Shown: in pieces, positions 17,955-28,324 of the stretch
How the letters are laid out: every line of letters begins with the position of its first letter
How positions within the stretch are numbered: position 1 is the first letter of the stretch
Assembly: GCF_024814435.1 (NCBI RefSeq)
Contig: NZ_JANUXY010000006.1
Location: forward strand, 1 to 64,000
DNA length: 64,000 nt
From: Staphylococcus americanisciuri
Lineage (GTDB): Bacteria; Bacillota; Bacilli; Staphylococcales; Staphylococcaceae
Direction of reading: 5' to 3'
Program-made: the position numbers and the translations under genes
The notes under the pieces: generated by a model
Databases searched by the model: none
Seen by the model: the letters and a program-made list of their open reading frames with translations, nothing else
Told to the model about the DNA's origin: nothing

Positions 17955-19340
17955 ATGTCAGTAGAAAATGAAATGTTAATACAAGATGATGAAGAAAAAT
18001 TCAACAAACCACTCTTAGATGACTTAATACAAAAAGAGGACATCGATGGCTTTCGAGAAGAATTTCTATCGATGCACGCTTATGATCAGAGTGAATATTT
18101 TGAAGAAAGTGACGCAGATACACGTCAAAAAATGTATCAGTATTTATCGCCTGAAGAAGTCGCGGATTTCTTTGAACATTTGGAGATAGATGAATCAGAT
18201 TATGAAGACTTATTTGAAGAGATGAATGCGACATATGCGAGTCATGTATTAGAAAATATGTCATATGATAACGCTGTAGATATTTTAAACGAACTATCGA
18301 AGCGTAAAGTTGCAAGTCTCTTAATGCTGATGGATCGTGATGAAGCACAAGAAATCAAAGCGTTATTACATTACGACGAAGATACAGCCGGCGGTATTAT
18401 GACAACGGAGTATATTTCGTTGACTGTTAATACGCCAGTTCATGAAGCATTGATGCGTGTCAAAGAACAAGCGCCAGATGCGGAGACAATTTATATTATT
18501 TTTGTGGTAGATGAGCAGAAAAAGTTAGTCGGTGTCTTATCACTTAGAGATCTTATCATTGCGGAAAATGATACGTATATAGAAGATATTATGAGTGAGC
18601 GTATCATCAGTGCGAACGTTGCAGATGACCAAGAAGACGTTGCACAAACGATGAGAGACTATGACTTTATCGCGATGCCGGTAGTTGATTATCAAAATCA
18701 TTTGCTCGGTATTATCACAATCGATGATATCGTCGACGTTATCGATGAAGAAGCGAGCGAAGACTACTCTCGCTTAGCCGGTGTATCGGATATCGATTCG
18801 ACCGATGATACTATCTTTCAAACGGCATTGAAACGCTTACCGTGGCTGTTGATTTTGACAGTGCTCGGCATGATTACTGCATCGATTTTAGGCTCTTTTG
18901 AATCAACATTGGAAAAGGTTGCGCTACTTGCGGCATTTATTCCAATCATTAGTGGGATGTCAGGGAATTCTGGAACGCAATCACTTGCCGTATCAGTGCG
19001 TAACATCTCAACAGGTGAAATTAACGAGAAAAGTAAGTTTAAACTCGCGTTGCGTGAATCAGGCAGTGGTTTTTTAACAGGAATTACGTGTGCAGTTGCC
19101 TTATGTTTGATTATTATCGTGATTTATCATCAGCCATTTTTAGCGTTAATTGTAGGCACAAGCTTAACAATTGCGATGACAGTTGGTACGACGATTGGTT
19201 CAGTTATACCACTTTTTATGAACAAGTTGGGTATTGATCCGGCTGTTGCAAGTGGACCATTTATTACAACAATCAATGATATTGTCAGCATGTTAATCTA
19301 CTTCGGTTTGGCAACATCATTTATGAACTATCTCATTTAA
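17955..19340 (+). CDS. mgtE: Magnesium transporter MgtE
   Basis: 461 residues from ATG 17955 (GGAGGTG 6 bases upstream). Order: superhelical MgtE N domain (about 30-135), two CBS domains (about 140-265) that sense cytoplasmic Mg2+, then five transmembrane helices forming a dimeric channel. The pore signature is PIISGMSGNSGTQ. It follows the pseudouridine synthase by 18 bases and precedes the antiporter by 11 bases. Confidence 0.95.
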   Translation: MSVENEMLIQDDEEKFNKPLLDDLIQKEDIDGFREEFLSMHAYDQSEYFEESDADTRQKMYQYLSPEEVADFFEHLEIDESDYEDLFEEMNATYASHVLENMSYDNAVDILNELSKRKVASLLMLMDRDEAQEIKALLHYDEDTAGGIMTTEYISLTVNTPVHEALMRVKEQAPDAETIYIIFVVDEQKKLVGVLSLRDLIIAENDTYIEDIMSERIISANVADDQEDVAQTMRDYDFIAMPVVDYQNHLLGIITIDDIVDVIDEEASEDYSRLAGVSDIDSTDDTIFQTALKRLPWLLILTVLGMITASILGSFESTLEKVALLAAFIPIISGMSGNSGTQSLAVSVRNISTGEINEKSKFKLALRESGSGFLTGITCAVALCLIIIVIYHQPFLALIVGTSLTIAMTVGTTIGSVIPLFMNKLGIDPAVASGPFITTINDIVSMLIYFGLATSFMNYLI

Positions 19341-19351
19341 GGAGGTCACTT

Positions 19352-21181
19352 ATGGAATTTGTGTCGCTGGTCGTCGTCATTGTCGCAGCATTACTAACGC
19401 CGATTATTATTAGCAAGTTGAAGGTCACATTCTTGCCCGTTGTTGTAGCTGAAATATTGATGGGAATTGTGATTGGAAATTCATTTTTAAACTTGGTACA
19501 TCGTGATGATGTGCTCAATATATTATCTACATTGGGCTTTATTTTCTTAATGTTTTTGAGCGGTCTGGAGATTGATTTTAACGCTTTTAAGAGAGATAAG
19601 TCGAAAAAAGACAAAGAGAACACAGAACCCAGTCACCTGAAGTTAGCCATGTATGTTTTTATGTTAATCATGATTGTATCTATCGGTTTAGCATATGGCT
19701 TGAAGTGGATTGGCTTAATTGATGATGTGTTATTAATGGTTATTATTATTTCAACCATTTCATTAGGTGTTGTTGTACCAACATTAAAAGAAATGAATAT
19801 GATGCGTACGACGATTGGACAGTTCATTCTTCTCGTTGCTGTGCTTGCCGACCTTATCACAATGTTGTTGTTGACAGTATATGGTGCTATTAATGCATCT
19901 GGTGGTGGCACAATATGGTTGATTGGGATTCTCGTAGGCTTTACGATTCTGTTCTATTTCCTCGGCGGCTTGTTCAAAAGTGCGCCACTTATTAGCAAAT
20001 TGATGGATGGTACAACACAGATTGGTATTCGTGCGATTTTTGCGCTGATCATCCTGTTAGTTGCATTGGCAGAAGGTGTTGGTGCCGAAAATATTTTGGG
20101 TGCCTTTCTAGCAGGTGTTGTTGTGTCGTTATTAGGTCCAGATCAAGACTTAGTAGAAAAACTTGATTCGTTCGGTTATGGGTTCTTTATTCCTATCTTC
20201 TTTATTATGGTAGGTGTCGATTTAGACATTCCGTCCTTGATTAAAGAACCGATGTTACTAGCAATCATTCCAGTATTGATTGCAACTTTTATTATTTCTA
20301 AACTGATTCCGGTTATGGTCATTAGACGTTGGTTCGACATGAAAACGACAGTGGCAGCAGGTTTTTTATTGACTTCAACGTTATCGCTAGTTATCGCAGC
20401 TGCTAAGATAGCTGAAAGTTTGGGAACGATTCGTGAAGAAATTTCCGGTATTATGATTTTAAGTGCAGTCATTACATGTGTGTTTGTGCCGATTGTATTC
20501 AAAAAGCTTATCCCAATACCTGATGAAATGCAGCGTACGATTAAAGTGGCAATGATTGGGAAGAACCAACTATCCATTCCAATTGCGCAAAATTTAAGTT
20601 CACAATTGTATGATGTTACGTTGTATTATCGTAAAGACTTATCAGATCACCGTACATTATCAAACGATATTACGATGGTAGAAATTGCTGATTATGAGTC
20701 TGAAATATTAGAGCGTCTAGGGTTATTTGACAGTGACATTGTTGTATGTTCAACGAATGACGATGAGACTAACTGCAAAGTAGCACTTATGGCGAAAGAT
20801 CATGGGGTAGAACGTGTTATCTGTCGCTTAGAAACGAACGATTCAGATCAAGTATTGCACAATAACAATATTGAATTGTTCAGTAACTTCCAAAGCAATC
20901 AGATTTTATTAAAAGGTATGATTGAAACACCGAATATGCTGAACTTATTGAGTAACGTAGAAACATCCTTGTATGAAATCGGTATGTACAATTATGCATT
21001 CGACCAAATGCAATTGCGTAATTTCCCATTTGGTGGAGATATCATTTTTGTACGTATTATTCGCAATAACGAGTCTATCGTGCCACACGGTGATACATAC
21101 TTACAATATGGTGATCGTCTCATTGTGACAGGTACGAAGGAATATGTGGATCAACTGAAAATTGAATTAGAAATGTTTTAG
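19352..21181 (+). CDS. cpaA: CPA2-type cation/proton antiporter with RCK domains
   Basis: 609 residues. Residues 1-390 form about 12 membrane helices of the KefB/NhaS type. A TrkA-N (RCK_N) domain (about 395-510, TIKVAMIGKNQLSIPIAQNL) and a TrkA-C (RCK_C) domain (about 525-609, GDIIFVRIIRNNESIVPHGDTYLQYGDR...) follow. The orthologous S. aureus gene at this place encodes CpaA, reported as a c-di-AMP binding K+/Na+-H+ antiporter whose RCK_C domain holds the ligand; I transfer the symbol by position and architecture. It ends the relQ-to-antiporter gene cluster. Confidence 0.85.
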   Translation: MEFVSLVVVIVAALLTPIIISKLKVTFLPVVVAEILMGIVIGNSFLNLVHRDDVLNILSTLGFIFLMFLSGLEIDFNAFKRDKSKKDKENTEPSHLKLAMYVFMLIMIVSIGLAYGLKWIGLIDDVLLMVIIISTISLGVVVPTLKEMNMMRTTIGQFILLVAVLADLITMLLLTVYGAINASGGGTIWLIGILVGFTILFYFLGGLFKSAPLISKLMDGTTQIGIRAIFALIILLVALAEGVGAENILGAFLAGVVVSLLGPDQDLVEKLDSFGYGFFIPIFFIMVGVDLDIPSLIKEPMLLAIIPVLIATFIISKLIPVMVIRRWFDMKTTVAAGFLLTSTLSLVIAAAKIAESLGTIREEISGIMILSAVITCVFVPIVFKKLIPIPDEMQRTIKVAMIGKNQLSIPIAQNLSSQLYDVTLYYRKDLSDHRTLSNDITMVEIADYESEILERLGLFDSDIVVCSTNDDETNCKVALMAKDHGVERVICRLETNDSDQVLHNNNIELFSNFQSNQILLKGMIETPNMLNLLSNVETSLYEIGMYNYAFDQMQLRNFPFGGDIIFVRIIRNNESIVPHGDTYLQYGDRLIVTGTKEYVDQLKIELEMF

Positions 21182-21197
21182 TAAAATACATTAAAAT

Positions 21198-21278
21198 GGG
21201 TAGTGAAGCAATCTACGTCGGTAGGTAGCTTCACTACTTTTATGGCGGAATGGCATGATGAGTCATTCTGCCTTTTTT
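21198..21278 (+). terminator. Two consecutive terminators after the antiporter gene
   Basis: First stem GTAGTGAAGC/GCTTCACTAC (21200-21209, 21228-21237) with TTTT; second GGCGGAATG/CATTCTGCC (about 21244-21272) with TTTTTT. Confidence 0.8.
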
Positions 21279-21405
21279 AGTATTTAAGAAAGAGAGCGGG
21301 GTATTAATAGAAACATTCAATTTAAGTTTGAGATTTTATGTTAACGGTAGTAGTTGACGGGCATGAAAATACGCTTTTACCAGCTGTTTTCACCCTTATT
21401 CAGAT

Positions 21406-21459
21406 AAAAACAACTCTACAAGTGGTGACTAATACCTTTAGTCGAACTTGCAGAGTTGG
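21406..21459 (-). terminator. fabI terminator
   Basis: Stem of 13 bp with one mismatch (21411-21423 and 21446-21458, CAACTCT.CAAGT) followed on the minus strand by TTTTTATC. Confidence 0.8.
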
Positions 21460-21475
21460 ATTACGATTTATTTGG

Positions 21476-22246
21476 TTATCTTACTGCATGGAATCCAGCA
21501 TCTACGTGAATATTTTCACCTGTGACACCTGATGAGAAGTCACTGAGTAAGTATGCAGCTGTTTTGCCGACTTCTTCTTGGTCTACGTTACGTTTTAATG
21601 GTGCACGTTCTTCAATTTCTTTTAAGATAGTTGTGAAGTTACCGACACCACGTGCACTTAATGTACGAATAGGGCCTGCTGAGATGGCATTCACACGAAT
21701 ATTATCTTGACCTAAGTCAGCAGCTAAATATTTAACAGAAGCTTCTAAGCTCGCTTTGGCAATACCCATCACATTGTAGTTTGGCACGGCAAATTCACCG
21801 CCAATATAACTTGATGTGACAATACTACCTGAGTCATTCATAATTTTACGTGCTTCACGTGCAACGATTGTTAATGAGTAAGCACTGATGTCATGTGCAA
21901 GTAAAAAGCCCTCACGTGAAGTCTCTGAATAACGTCCACGTAAGTCTTCAACGTTCGCAAAAGCGATAGAGTGGAAGACACCATCAATTTTGCCGACTTC
22001 TTTGCCAATTTGTTCAAAGCCGTTTTCAATATCACTATCGCTTTGAACGTCAATCTGATAGCAATGTTTTTCAGATTGGTTCAGTTGGTCGATCAGTTTA
22101 TCTAATTCTTTAAAACTTCTTTCTTTACGATAGGTAAAAACCAGTTTTGCACCTAATTGGTCTAGCACTTTTGCGACACCGAAACCGATGCTACGCTTGT
22201 TTGCAATACCCATAATTACAAATGTTTTATTTTCTAAATTCATCAC
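21476..22246 (-). CDS. fabI: Enoyl-ACP reductase FabI
   Basis: 256 residues, the same length as S. aureus FabI; NADPH-dependent last step of fatty acid elongation and the triclosan target. Short-chain dehydrogenase with catalytic Tyr157 and Lys164 (YNVMGIAK) and Tyr147. Ala95 and Phe204, sites of triclosan-resistance mutations in S. aureus, are the wild-type residues. The first codon is GTG at 22246, directly followed by ATG; GTG is kept because its distance to AAGGAG (10 bases) is better and the length matches. A FapR-like box lies in the promoter. Confidence 0.97.
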   Translation of the reverse strand: MMNLENKTFVIMGIANKRSIGFGVAKVLDQLGAKLVFTYRKERSFKELDKLIDQLNQSEKHCYQIDVQSDSDIENGFEQIGKEVGKIDGVFHSIAFANVEDLRGRYSETSREGFLLAHDISAYSLTIVAREARKIMNDSGSIVTSSYIGGEFAVPNYNVMGIAKASLEASVKYLAADLGQDNIRVNAISAGPIRTLSARGVGNFTTILKEIEERAPLKRNVDQEEVGKTAAYLLSDFSSGVTGENIHVDAGFHAVR

Positions 22247-22290
22247 CGTTGTAATGCTCCTTTTCTGAATATCAGTCTAATAATACAATT

Positions 22291-22307
22291 TTATCATCTG
22301 GTACTAA
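22291..22307 (-). promoter_or_regulatory. FapR operator of fabI
   Basis: On the minus strand TTAGTACCAGATGATAA, 17 bases, a close match to the FapR box (TTAGTACC...TA(C)TAA). It overlaps the presumed fabI promoter about 45 bases upstream of the start codon. FapR represses fatty acid genes until malonyl-CoA releases it, and fabI is a known FapR target in S. aureus. Confidence 0.72.
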
Positions 22308-22348
22308 AATTTTACAATCAATAACTATAAAAGTTGAGAAATGTCGCG

Positions 22349-22383
22349 CAAAAAGCCATTGAACGGCTAAGGTTCAATGGCTC
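22349..22383 (-). terminator. Terminator of the AI-2E family gene
   Basis: Perfect 11-bp stem AGCCATTGAAC/GTTCAATGGCT with a 7-base loop, then TTTTTG on the minus strand. Confidence 0.85.
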
Positions 22384-22396
22384 AATGGACGATATA

Positions 22397-23482
22397 TCAA
22401 TCATGGACAGTACTATGTGCTTTATGCATGATTTGATGACGGTATTTAAAGACATTGCGAACAATCGTCTTCAATACCGCATACAATGGTACAGCTACTA
22501 GAATGAGGACAAAGCCCCCTAAACTACCTGAAGCTAAAATAACTACGATAATTGTCAATGGATGAATGTTGAGTGATTTACCCATAACGTTTGGAGTGAT
22601 AACGTTACCCTCGAGTTGTTGTGCAACAAGCGTTACGATACATACCCAGATGAAAGTTGTAGGACTTTGGATAATACCTAAAATGCCTGCTGGTAAGAAT
22701 GCCATCCATGGACCTAAGAACGGAATCATATTGGCAAAAATGGCAAACAACACAAGTAATAATGTGTAGTCAAGACCGATAATTGTATAACCAAGATATA
22801 AGATGGCACCTAAAATCAAGCTTACTGTTACTTGACCTTGAATGTAAGACATCAATGTTTGGTTTAAGTCTTTTAATAAGTTTACAACGAAAATCTTGCG
22901 CTCACCATTAAAGAAGCGTGCAACAGCTGGGATAAAACGTTCGTGATCTTTTAACATATAGATTAAGAAGAATGGGACTAATACAAGTAAGAATAATGTT
23001 GAAATAAAGCTTGTGACAATATTTAAAGAGTTAGATAAAATATCTGATGTCATCGTACCAAACTTAGAAATCATTTCGTTAATTTTATTTGTTACTTCAC
23101 TTGGTAATTTATCACGTTGATCTAAAGCAAAGTTGATTAGATTTTGCGTTTCACGCTGAATATATGGAAGTTGGTGGATTAAGTTTTCAATTTGTGTGGC
23201 AATGACTGGGCCAACGACACCAATAATTGCACCACCAATAGCTGTGAGTACAAGTAAAATAATTGTAATACTTGCCCAGCGTGGCACATGCCTTTTCTCC
23301 ATCATCTTTTGAAACGGTAAACAAATATAGAACAAGAACCCGCTTAATAAAAGGGGGAGTAGGATTGATTGAATAATCACTACGATAGGTTTGAAAATAA
23401 AATGAACGTCTATAAATAACTTAATTAATAAAAAAAGTAGCAACAAAGCTACACCAGATCGAAACCATACCTTGTTGGTCAT
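22397..23482 (-). CDS. AI-2E family (PerM-like) membrane permease
   Basis: 361 residues from ATG 23482 (AAGGAGG 8 bases upstream). Eight or so transmembrane helices with the long central soluble segment between helices 3 and 4 (about 75-150) that marks the family, and the conserved QQLEGNVITPNVMGKSLNIHP segment. Members have been linked to quorum-signal export or to sodium/proton antiport; the substrate here is unknown. Confidence 0.85.
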   Translation of the reverse strand: MTNKVWFRSGVALLLLFLLIKLFIDVHFIFKPIVVIIQSILLPLLLSGFLFYICLPFQKMMEKRHVPRWASITIILLVLTAIGGAIIGVVGPVIATQIENLIHQLPYIQRETQNLINFALDQRDKLPSEVTNKINEMISKFGTMTSDILSNSLNIVTSFISTLFLLVLVPFFLIYMLKDHERFIPAVARFFNGERKIFVVNLLKDLNQTLMSYIQGQVTVSLILGAILYLGYTIIGLDYTLLLVLFAIFANMIPFLGPWMAFLPAGILGIIQSPTTFIWVCIVTLVAQQLEGNVITPNVMGKSLNIHPLTIIVVILASGSLGGFVLILVAVPLYAVLKTIVRNVFKYRHQIMHKAHSTVHD

Positions 23483-24140
23483 CACTGTACCTCCTTTTTG
23501 AATCTTCAACATACATTATAATCTAAAAATAACAACCATAAAAGATGTGATACACCATAAAAAGTAAAAGTTTTAGTCATAAATCACTATGAATATTAAA
23601 TAAATCACTGAATATGTTCTGTTAAAATGAAGAAATATTCATCCGTATAATATAGTGATTGATGAGACATAACAGTATCGAATACATATGCCATTATACG
23701 TTTGTAGACAAAAATGAGGAAGAAGTTGGACATGAGATGGCGTTGAAATATTTTTTTAGAAAAATGATTTACTTGTTCCAATTCCTCTTAAAGTTTAAAG
23801 CTCAGTTATTGTGTTGTAATGTATGGTGCTTGTTATAACGTAGAAGTGTTAGCTTGAATTAGCATAAGATTTTAAAGCGCTTGCCTTAATGTATATACGA
23901 TGCATTGAATGCGTATCGACATAATTATATCGTCCCATTTTTGATGACGCCTAAAAAGAACTCGGCTATATTTTGCTTATATGTAGGAAGGCAGTCTTAT
24001 AAAAAGTCAGAATTTTATTGATGTAAAGATAAAGTTGTTAAAAATTAAGTTGCGTAGCGTTTTTTTTACGTGTATACTTGTGTCAGATTTATCAGAATAT
24101 TTTTGAGGATGAATGCATAAAAATTAATGGGGGTATGTCT
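23483..24140. other. Long intergenic region upstream of the alanine symporter
   Basis: About 660 bases without a supported gene. It contains an imperfect hairpin (about 23716-23788, arms GAGGAA..TTGGA and TTCCAATTCCTC) of a kind that recurs in staphylococcal intergenic DNA, a cre-like site at 23872-23885 and AT-rich DNA. Confidence 0.45.
23872..23885. promoter_or_regulatory. Possible CcpA (cre) site
   Basis: TTAAAGCGCTTGCC agrees with the cre palindrome TGAAAGCGCTTTCA at 11 of 14 positions. It is about 255 bases before the symporter start, so a role in carbon control of that gene is only a suggestion. Confidence 0.28.
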
Positions 24141-25721
24141 ATGGTTGAAACAATTGTGGGGTGGTTGAATACAATTGTGTGGAGTAAACCACTTGTATTC
24201 GGATTGTTATTTACAGGTGTTGCATTTAGTTTAATGACGCGTTTCTTGCAACTGAGGCACTTTAAAGAAATGGTTCGACTGATGTTCCAAGGCGAGAAGT
24301 CACCAACAGGTATTTCCAGTTTTCAAGCGATTGCATTATCACTTGCGGGACGTGTTGGAACAGGGAATATTGTCGGTGTATCAACAGCCATTTTCATCGG
24401 GGGGCCTGGAGCGGTTTTTTGGATGTGGATTACCGCATTTCTAGGTGCTGGGACAGCTTATGTGGAGTCAGCACTTGGACAAATCTTTAAGCGTGAAGAA
24501 GAAGGGGAGTATCGTGGAGGGCCTGCTTACTATATCGAACAAGGAATTCGTGGTAAGTTTGGTAAGGCATATGCGATTCTATTTGCGCTTGTAACGATTG
24601 TATCAGTAGGTTTATTGTTACCGGGCGTACAATCGAATGCCATTGCGAGTTCTATGCATAATGCATTCGGTATTCCAACATGGGTGATTGCAATTGCATT
24701 AATGATTATTTTAGTAATGATTATTTTTGGGGGCGTTAAATGGATTGCAACGGTTGCGACAGCTGTTGTACCAGTAATGGCAATTCTCTACATATTGATG
24801 GCAGTTGTTATCATTATTTTAAATATTCAAGAAGTACCAAGTCTTTTTGCATTAATATTCAAGTCGGCATTTGGTATGGAAGCTGCATTCGGTGGTATTA
24901 TTGGTGCGATGATTGAAATCGGTGTAAAACGTGGTCTGTATTCAAATGAAGCTGGTCAAGGGACGGGTCCACATGCCGCAGCTGCTGCAGAAGTTTCTCA
25001 TCCAGCGAAACAAGGTCTTGTTCAAGCATTTTCTGTATATGTTGATACGTTATTTGTATGTACAGCGACAGCATTGATCATCTTAATATCAGGTACTTAT
25101 AATACAACGAATGGAGAAACAACAGCAGATGGTGGACAGCAACTCATTCATGATGCAGGTGTATATGTTCAGAATGCTGATGGTACAAAGGATTATTCTG
25201 GGACTGCGATGTATGCGCAGGCAGGTATTGACAAAGCATTGCAAGGATCACATTATCATTTTGATCCAACGTTCTCTGGTTTCGGCTCGTACTTTATCGC
25301 AATTGCATTATTCTTCTTTGCATTTACGACTATTTTAGCATATTACTATATCGCTGAAACGAATGTGAGCTTCATTACTAACCGTTTAGCAAAGAGTCAA
25401 AATAAACTGTGGCGAAATATCACACGTTTGGTATTAATTGGTGCGACAGGTTATGGTGCGATTAAAACGGCAGATGTAGCATGGGCATTGGGTGACTTAG
25501 GCGTTGGTATGATGGCATGGCTTAACCTCATCGCTATTTGGTTGTTAATTAAGCCAGCGCTGCATTCCTTGAAAGACTTTGAGGCACAAAAGAAACAAAA
25601 CGGTACTGGCAAGACAGCAATCTATCAACCGAGTGCCAAGGATGTGCCGAATGCGACATTCTGGTTAGAAGATTATCCAAAGCGATTGCGTGAAGAGGGA
25701 ATCGAATTGTCGCAGAAATAA
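24141..25721 (+). CDS. alsT: Alanine/sodium symporter family protein
   Basis: 526 residues, AGCS family amino acid:cation symporter with about 10-11 membrane helices. Conserved segments are the AGRVGTGNIVGVSTAI-like substrate/Na+ region (LAGRVGTGNIVG) and GLYSNEAGQGTGPHAAAAA. ATG 24141 is preferred over ATG 24135 because GGGGG lies 7 bases before it. Family members import alanine, glycine or glutamine. A loop near residues 320-360 is unusually polar. Confidence 0.88.
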   Translation: MVETIVGWLNTIVWSKPLVFGLLFTGVAFSLMTRFLQLRHFKEMVRLMFQGEKSPTGISSFQAIALSLAGRVGTGNIVGVSTAIFIGGPGAVFWMWITAFLGAGTAYVESALGQIFKREEEGEYRGGPAYYIEQGIRGKFGKAYAILFALVTIVSVGLLLPGVQSNAIASSMHNAFGIPTWVIAIALMIILVMIIFGGVKWIATVATAVVPVMAILYILMAVVIIILNIQEVPSLFALIFKSAFGMEAAFGGIIGAMIEIGVKRGLYSNEAGQGTGPHAAAAAEVSHPAKQGLVQAFSVYVDTLFVCTATALIILISGTYNTTNGETTADGGQQLIHDAGVYVQNADGTKDYSGTAMYAQAGIDKALQGSHYHFDPTFSGFGSYFIAIALFFFAFTTILAYYYIAETNVSFITNRLAKSQNKLWRNITRLVLIGATGYGAIKTADVAWALGDLGVGMMAWLNLIAIWLLIKPALHSLKDFEAQKKQNGTGKTAIYQPSAKDVPNATFWLEDYPKRLREEGIELSQK

Positions 25722-25800
25722 AAATTGTAAGCGTTAAAAGTGAATATATAAAGCGTCTCCTGATACAATAGTGATAATTCGTATGAGGGGGCGCTTTTTT

Positions 25801-26538
25801 ATGACAGATTACCAAGTAGGTATTGTCAACAAGACACAGTTTACAAGTCAACACTTGGAACGTGATGTTACATTGTCTATCTACTTACCTGAAGACTATT
25901 CAGTATTTGACAATGCAAAAATCATTTTTTGTTTCGATGGTAGAGACTTTTTGAGATTTGGACAAATTCATCGTGTGTATGAACGTTTACGCCAACAGGG
26001 AGAGGTTACACGTGCCATCTTTGTTGGATTTCATTATGAAAGTGTAACAAAGCGTCGTATTGAGTTTCATCCACAAGGGGAGAAGGCTGCAGCAACTGTT
26101 CAAGCGGTGGTTCAAGAGATTTTACCATGGGTAGAAAAGACTTTTGCCACGTCTGATGTCGCTGAAGGTCGTATACTTTTAGGGGATAGTTTGGCGGGCA
26201 GCATTGCACTATTAACAGCATTTTCTTATCCTCGTATCGTTAATCAAGTGGGTGTGCTCAGTCCACATAGTGACGATGTAGTTGAACAATTGTTTCAGCG
26301 TTGCCAATTTCAAGAGATGCTCAATATTTGGCATGTCATCGGTAAGGAAGAGTGTGACTTTCAATTGCCGACAAGTGGGAAGCGTGCCGACTTTTTGACA
26401 CCTAATCGTGCACTGCATGATAAGATTCAAGCAACTGGCGGGCAATACTTTTATGAAGAGTTGGATGGAGGTCATAACTGGAAAACATGGCGAACGGTTC
26501 TACCGCAATTATTAAAATACTTTTTGAGTAACCAATAA
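25801..26538 (+). CDS. Putative esterase, YjcH family
   Basis: 245 residues from ATG 25801. Alpha/beta hydrolase of the esterase D/enterochelin esterase type: the nucleophile lies in LLGDSLAGSIAL (G-D-S-L-A-G), an aspartate region follows, and the catalytic histidine is in DGGHNWKTWR near the end. The substrate is unknown. It stands directly before the YjcG-like gene, the same pair as yjcH-yjcG of Bacillus subtilis. Confidence 0.82.
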   Translation: MTDYQVGIVNKTQFTSQHLERDVTLSIYLPEDYSVFDNAKIIFCFDGRDFLRFGQIHRVYERLRQQGEVTRAIFVGFHYESVTKRRIEFHPQGEKAAATVQAVVQEILPWVEKTFATSDVAEGRILLGDSLAGSIALLTAFSYPRIVNQVGVLSPHSDDVVEQLFQRCQFQEMLNIWHVIGKEECDFQLPTSGKRADFLTPNRALHDKIQATGGQYFYEELDGGHNWKTWRTVLPQLLKYFLSNQ

Positions 26539-26588
26539 TCTGAAATTTTGCTATAATGGAATCAAACATAAACAAAGGAGGAATTTCC

Positions 26589-27098
26589 ATGATTTTAGGA
26601 TTAGCGCTAATTCCATCAAAAAGTTTTCAAGATGAGGTTAATGCTTATCGTAAACGTTATGATAAGCAATATGTTCGAATACAACCTCATATTACCATTA
26701 AGAGTCAGTTTGAAGTGAATGACGATGAACTTGAGCAAGTAAAAGCTGAGATTGAGAAACGCATACAAGGGGCACAACCAGCAGAGGTACACGCAACGAA
26801 GGCTTCTAATTTTGCGCCAACAACGAATGTCATTTATTTCAAGGTTGAAAAAACGGAAGCACTTGATGACTTGTTTGCACGCTTTGATGGAGAAGATTTT
26901 TATGGTGAAGCGGAGCACCCATTTATTCCTCATTTTACAATTGCACAAGGTCTTACAAGTCAAGAGTTTGAAGATATTTATGGTCAAGTTCGACTTGCTG
27001 GGGTAGATCACAAAGAAACAATTAATCAGCTATCATTACTGCAATATGATGAAGCAGCTGATAAATGGAAAGAGATTGAAACATACCCATTAGGATAG
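26589..27098 (+). CDS. 2H phosphoesterase, YjcG family
   Basis: 169 residues from ATG 26589 (AAAGGAGG 6 bases upstream). Two H-x-T motifs, PHITIKSQF near residue 35 and PHFTIAQGL near 115, are the paired catalytic histidines of the 2H phosphoesterase superfamily, which includes cyclic phosphodiesterases and RNA ligase-like proteins. The cellular substrate of YjcG is not established. Confidence 0.88.
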   Translation: MILGLALIPSKSFQDEVNAYRKRYDKQYVRIQPHITIKSQFEVNDDELEQVKAEIEKRIQGAQPAEVHATKASNFAPTTNVIYFKVEKTEALDDLFARFDGEDFYGEAEHPFIPHFTIAQGLTSQEFEDIYGQVRLAGVDHKETINQLSLLQYDEAADKWKEIETYPLG

Positions 27099-27110
27099 AT
27101 AAGAAATATA

Positions 27111-27141
27111 AAAACGCCTGAGAAAGCTCTCGGGCGTTTTT
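27111..27141. terminator. Bidirectional terminator between yjcG-like gene and ltaA
   Basis: Stem AAAACGCC.GAGA/TCTC.GGCGTTTT with a 5-base loop and T-runs on both strands; serves the two convergent genes. Confidence 0.85.
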
Positions 27142-28324
27142 ATGTGCGTATTTGTTTGAAAAAATAGATACCATAAAAACATGCTAAAAATAAGATCAAG
27201 GCACCAGAAAAATAAAAAGTGTAAAGTGGACTGCCTAAAAACTGTGATAATGGGCCACCAATCACCGGACCAGCCATAGCACCAAAGCCTTGGATACTGT
27301 TAATAACACCCCACGTCTCCTCTTGCTCAGTTGGATGAATGAAACCCGCCATAAAGGTATTCCATGCAGGGAGAAGTAGTCCGTATATGAGACCAACTAT
27401 TAAAGCAATTATCCATACGATGATGATATTGGTTACAAAAGTAAAGGCGATCATCGCTATACCGTAACATAAAAAGCCACCAAATATCATTGTATATATA
27501 AAACGATGCGCATATCGATCAATCAATTTGGATAGACCTAACATTGAAATGGTACAGCCAACACCACCTATTACGATGGCACCTGTATATTCAACAGTTG
27601 TGACACCAACAATATTGACAGCATACTGTGGTAGGACAGGAATCAGGGCGCTAATGGCAATACCTTGTAACAAAATGCCTGGAAATAAAAGTAGATGACG
27701 TTGAGTCACACTGACAATTTGTTTGAGTTGTTGACGAATATTCTTAGTATGATAGTCAGTGAGCTGTACTTTGACAAAGAAGTAAAGGATAAAGGCAACC
27801 GCTACAATCAATGGCATTAAGAAGTTAAATGTAATAGGGTGACTTTTGAAGATAAGATTCATGCCTATCATGCCGACTAATAAGCCAGCAAGCCATGCAA
27901 AATAGACATATCCCATTTGTTTTCCACGGGAAGCTTCATTGACATTGGCTAGCATGACAACCCATATTGGACATACTGCAATACCTAACATTAAAGCGCT
28001 AGCAATCAGAACGACAGGTGAGGTTGGCATTACAATCACCAGTGCTAAACTAGCAAGGGCTAAAACGAAACCGAGTGTTAGTACGATACGTGGTCCCCAG
28101 CGTTTTAATATAAAGCCAACTAAAAAATTTGATACAGCATCAGCAACAAAGTGCACGGAGATGGCAGCTGAAGTGATGCCAACAGCGATGGAAGTTGCTG
28201 TTGGCAAAAGCGGTAAATAGCTTAAAACATACATCCCACGTGCAAGTTCCATAAGAAATAAGATGACAATTAATAATGAAAAGTTTATATGATATTGTCG
28301 ATTATTTAACGAGTAGTTTTGCAT
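27140..28324 (-). CDS. ltaA: Glycolipid flippase LtaA
   Basis: 394 residues from ATG 28324 (AAAGG upstream; the 29-codon longer reading overlaps ugtP further and lacks an SD). Major facilitator superfamily protein of 12 helices, starting MQNYSLNN and with the LtaA signature [16 protein letters not shown]. It moves diglucosyl-diacylglycerol to the outer leaflet, where it anchors lipoteichoic acid. It overlaps the end of ugtP by 23 bases, the conserved ugtP-ltaA operon of staphylococci. Confidence 0.94.
   Translation of the reverse strand: MQNYSLNNRQYHINFSLLIVILFLMELARGMYVLSYLPLLPTATSIAVGITSAAISVHFVADAVSNFLVGFILKRWGPRIVLTLGFVLALASLALVIVMPTSPVVLIASALMLGIAVCPIWVVMLANVNEASRGKQMGYVYFAWLAGLLVGMIGMNLIFKSHPITFNFLMPLIVAVAFILYFFVKVQLTDYHTKNIRQQLKQIVSVTQRHLLLFPGILLQGIAISALIPVLPQYAVNIVGVTTVEYTGAIVIGGVGCTISMLGLSKLIDRYAHRFIYTMIFGGFLCYGIAMIAFTFVTNIIIVWIIALIVGLIYGLLLPAWNTFMAGFIHPTEQEETWGVINSIQGFGAMAGPVIGGPLSQFLGSPLYTFYFSGALILFLACFYGIYFFKQIRT

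Noticed and set aside
21338..21532. 64-codon frame between the antiporter gene and fabI
   Set aside because: It overlaps the fabI terminator and the 3' end of fabI and has no SD.
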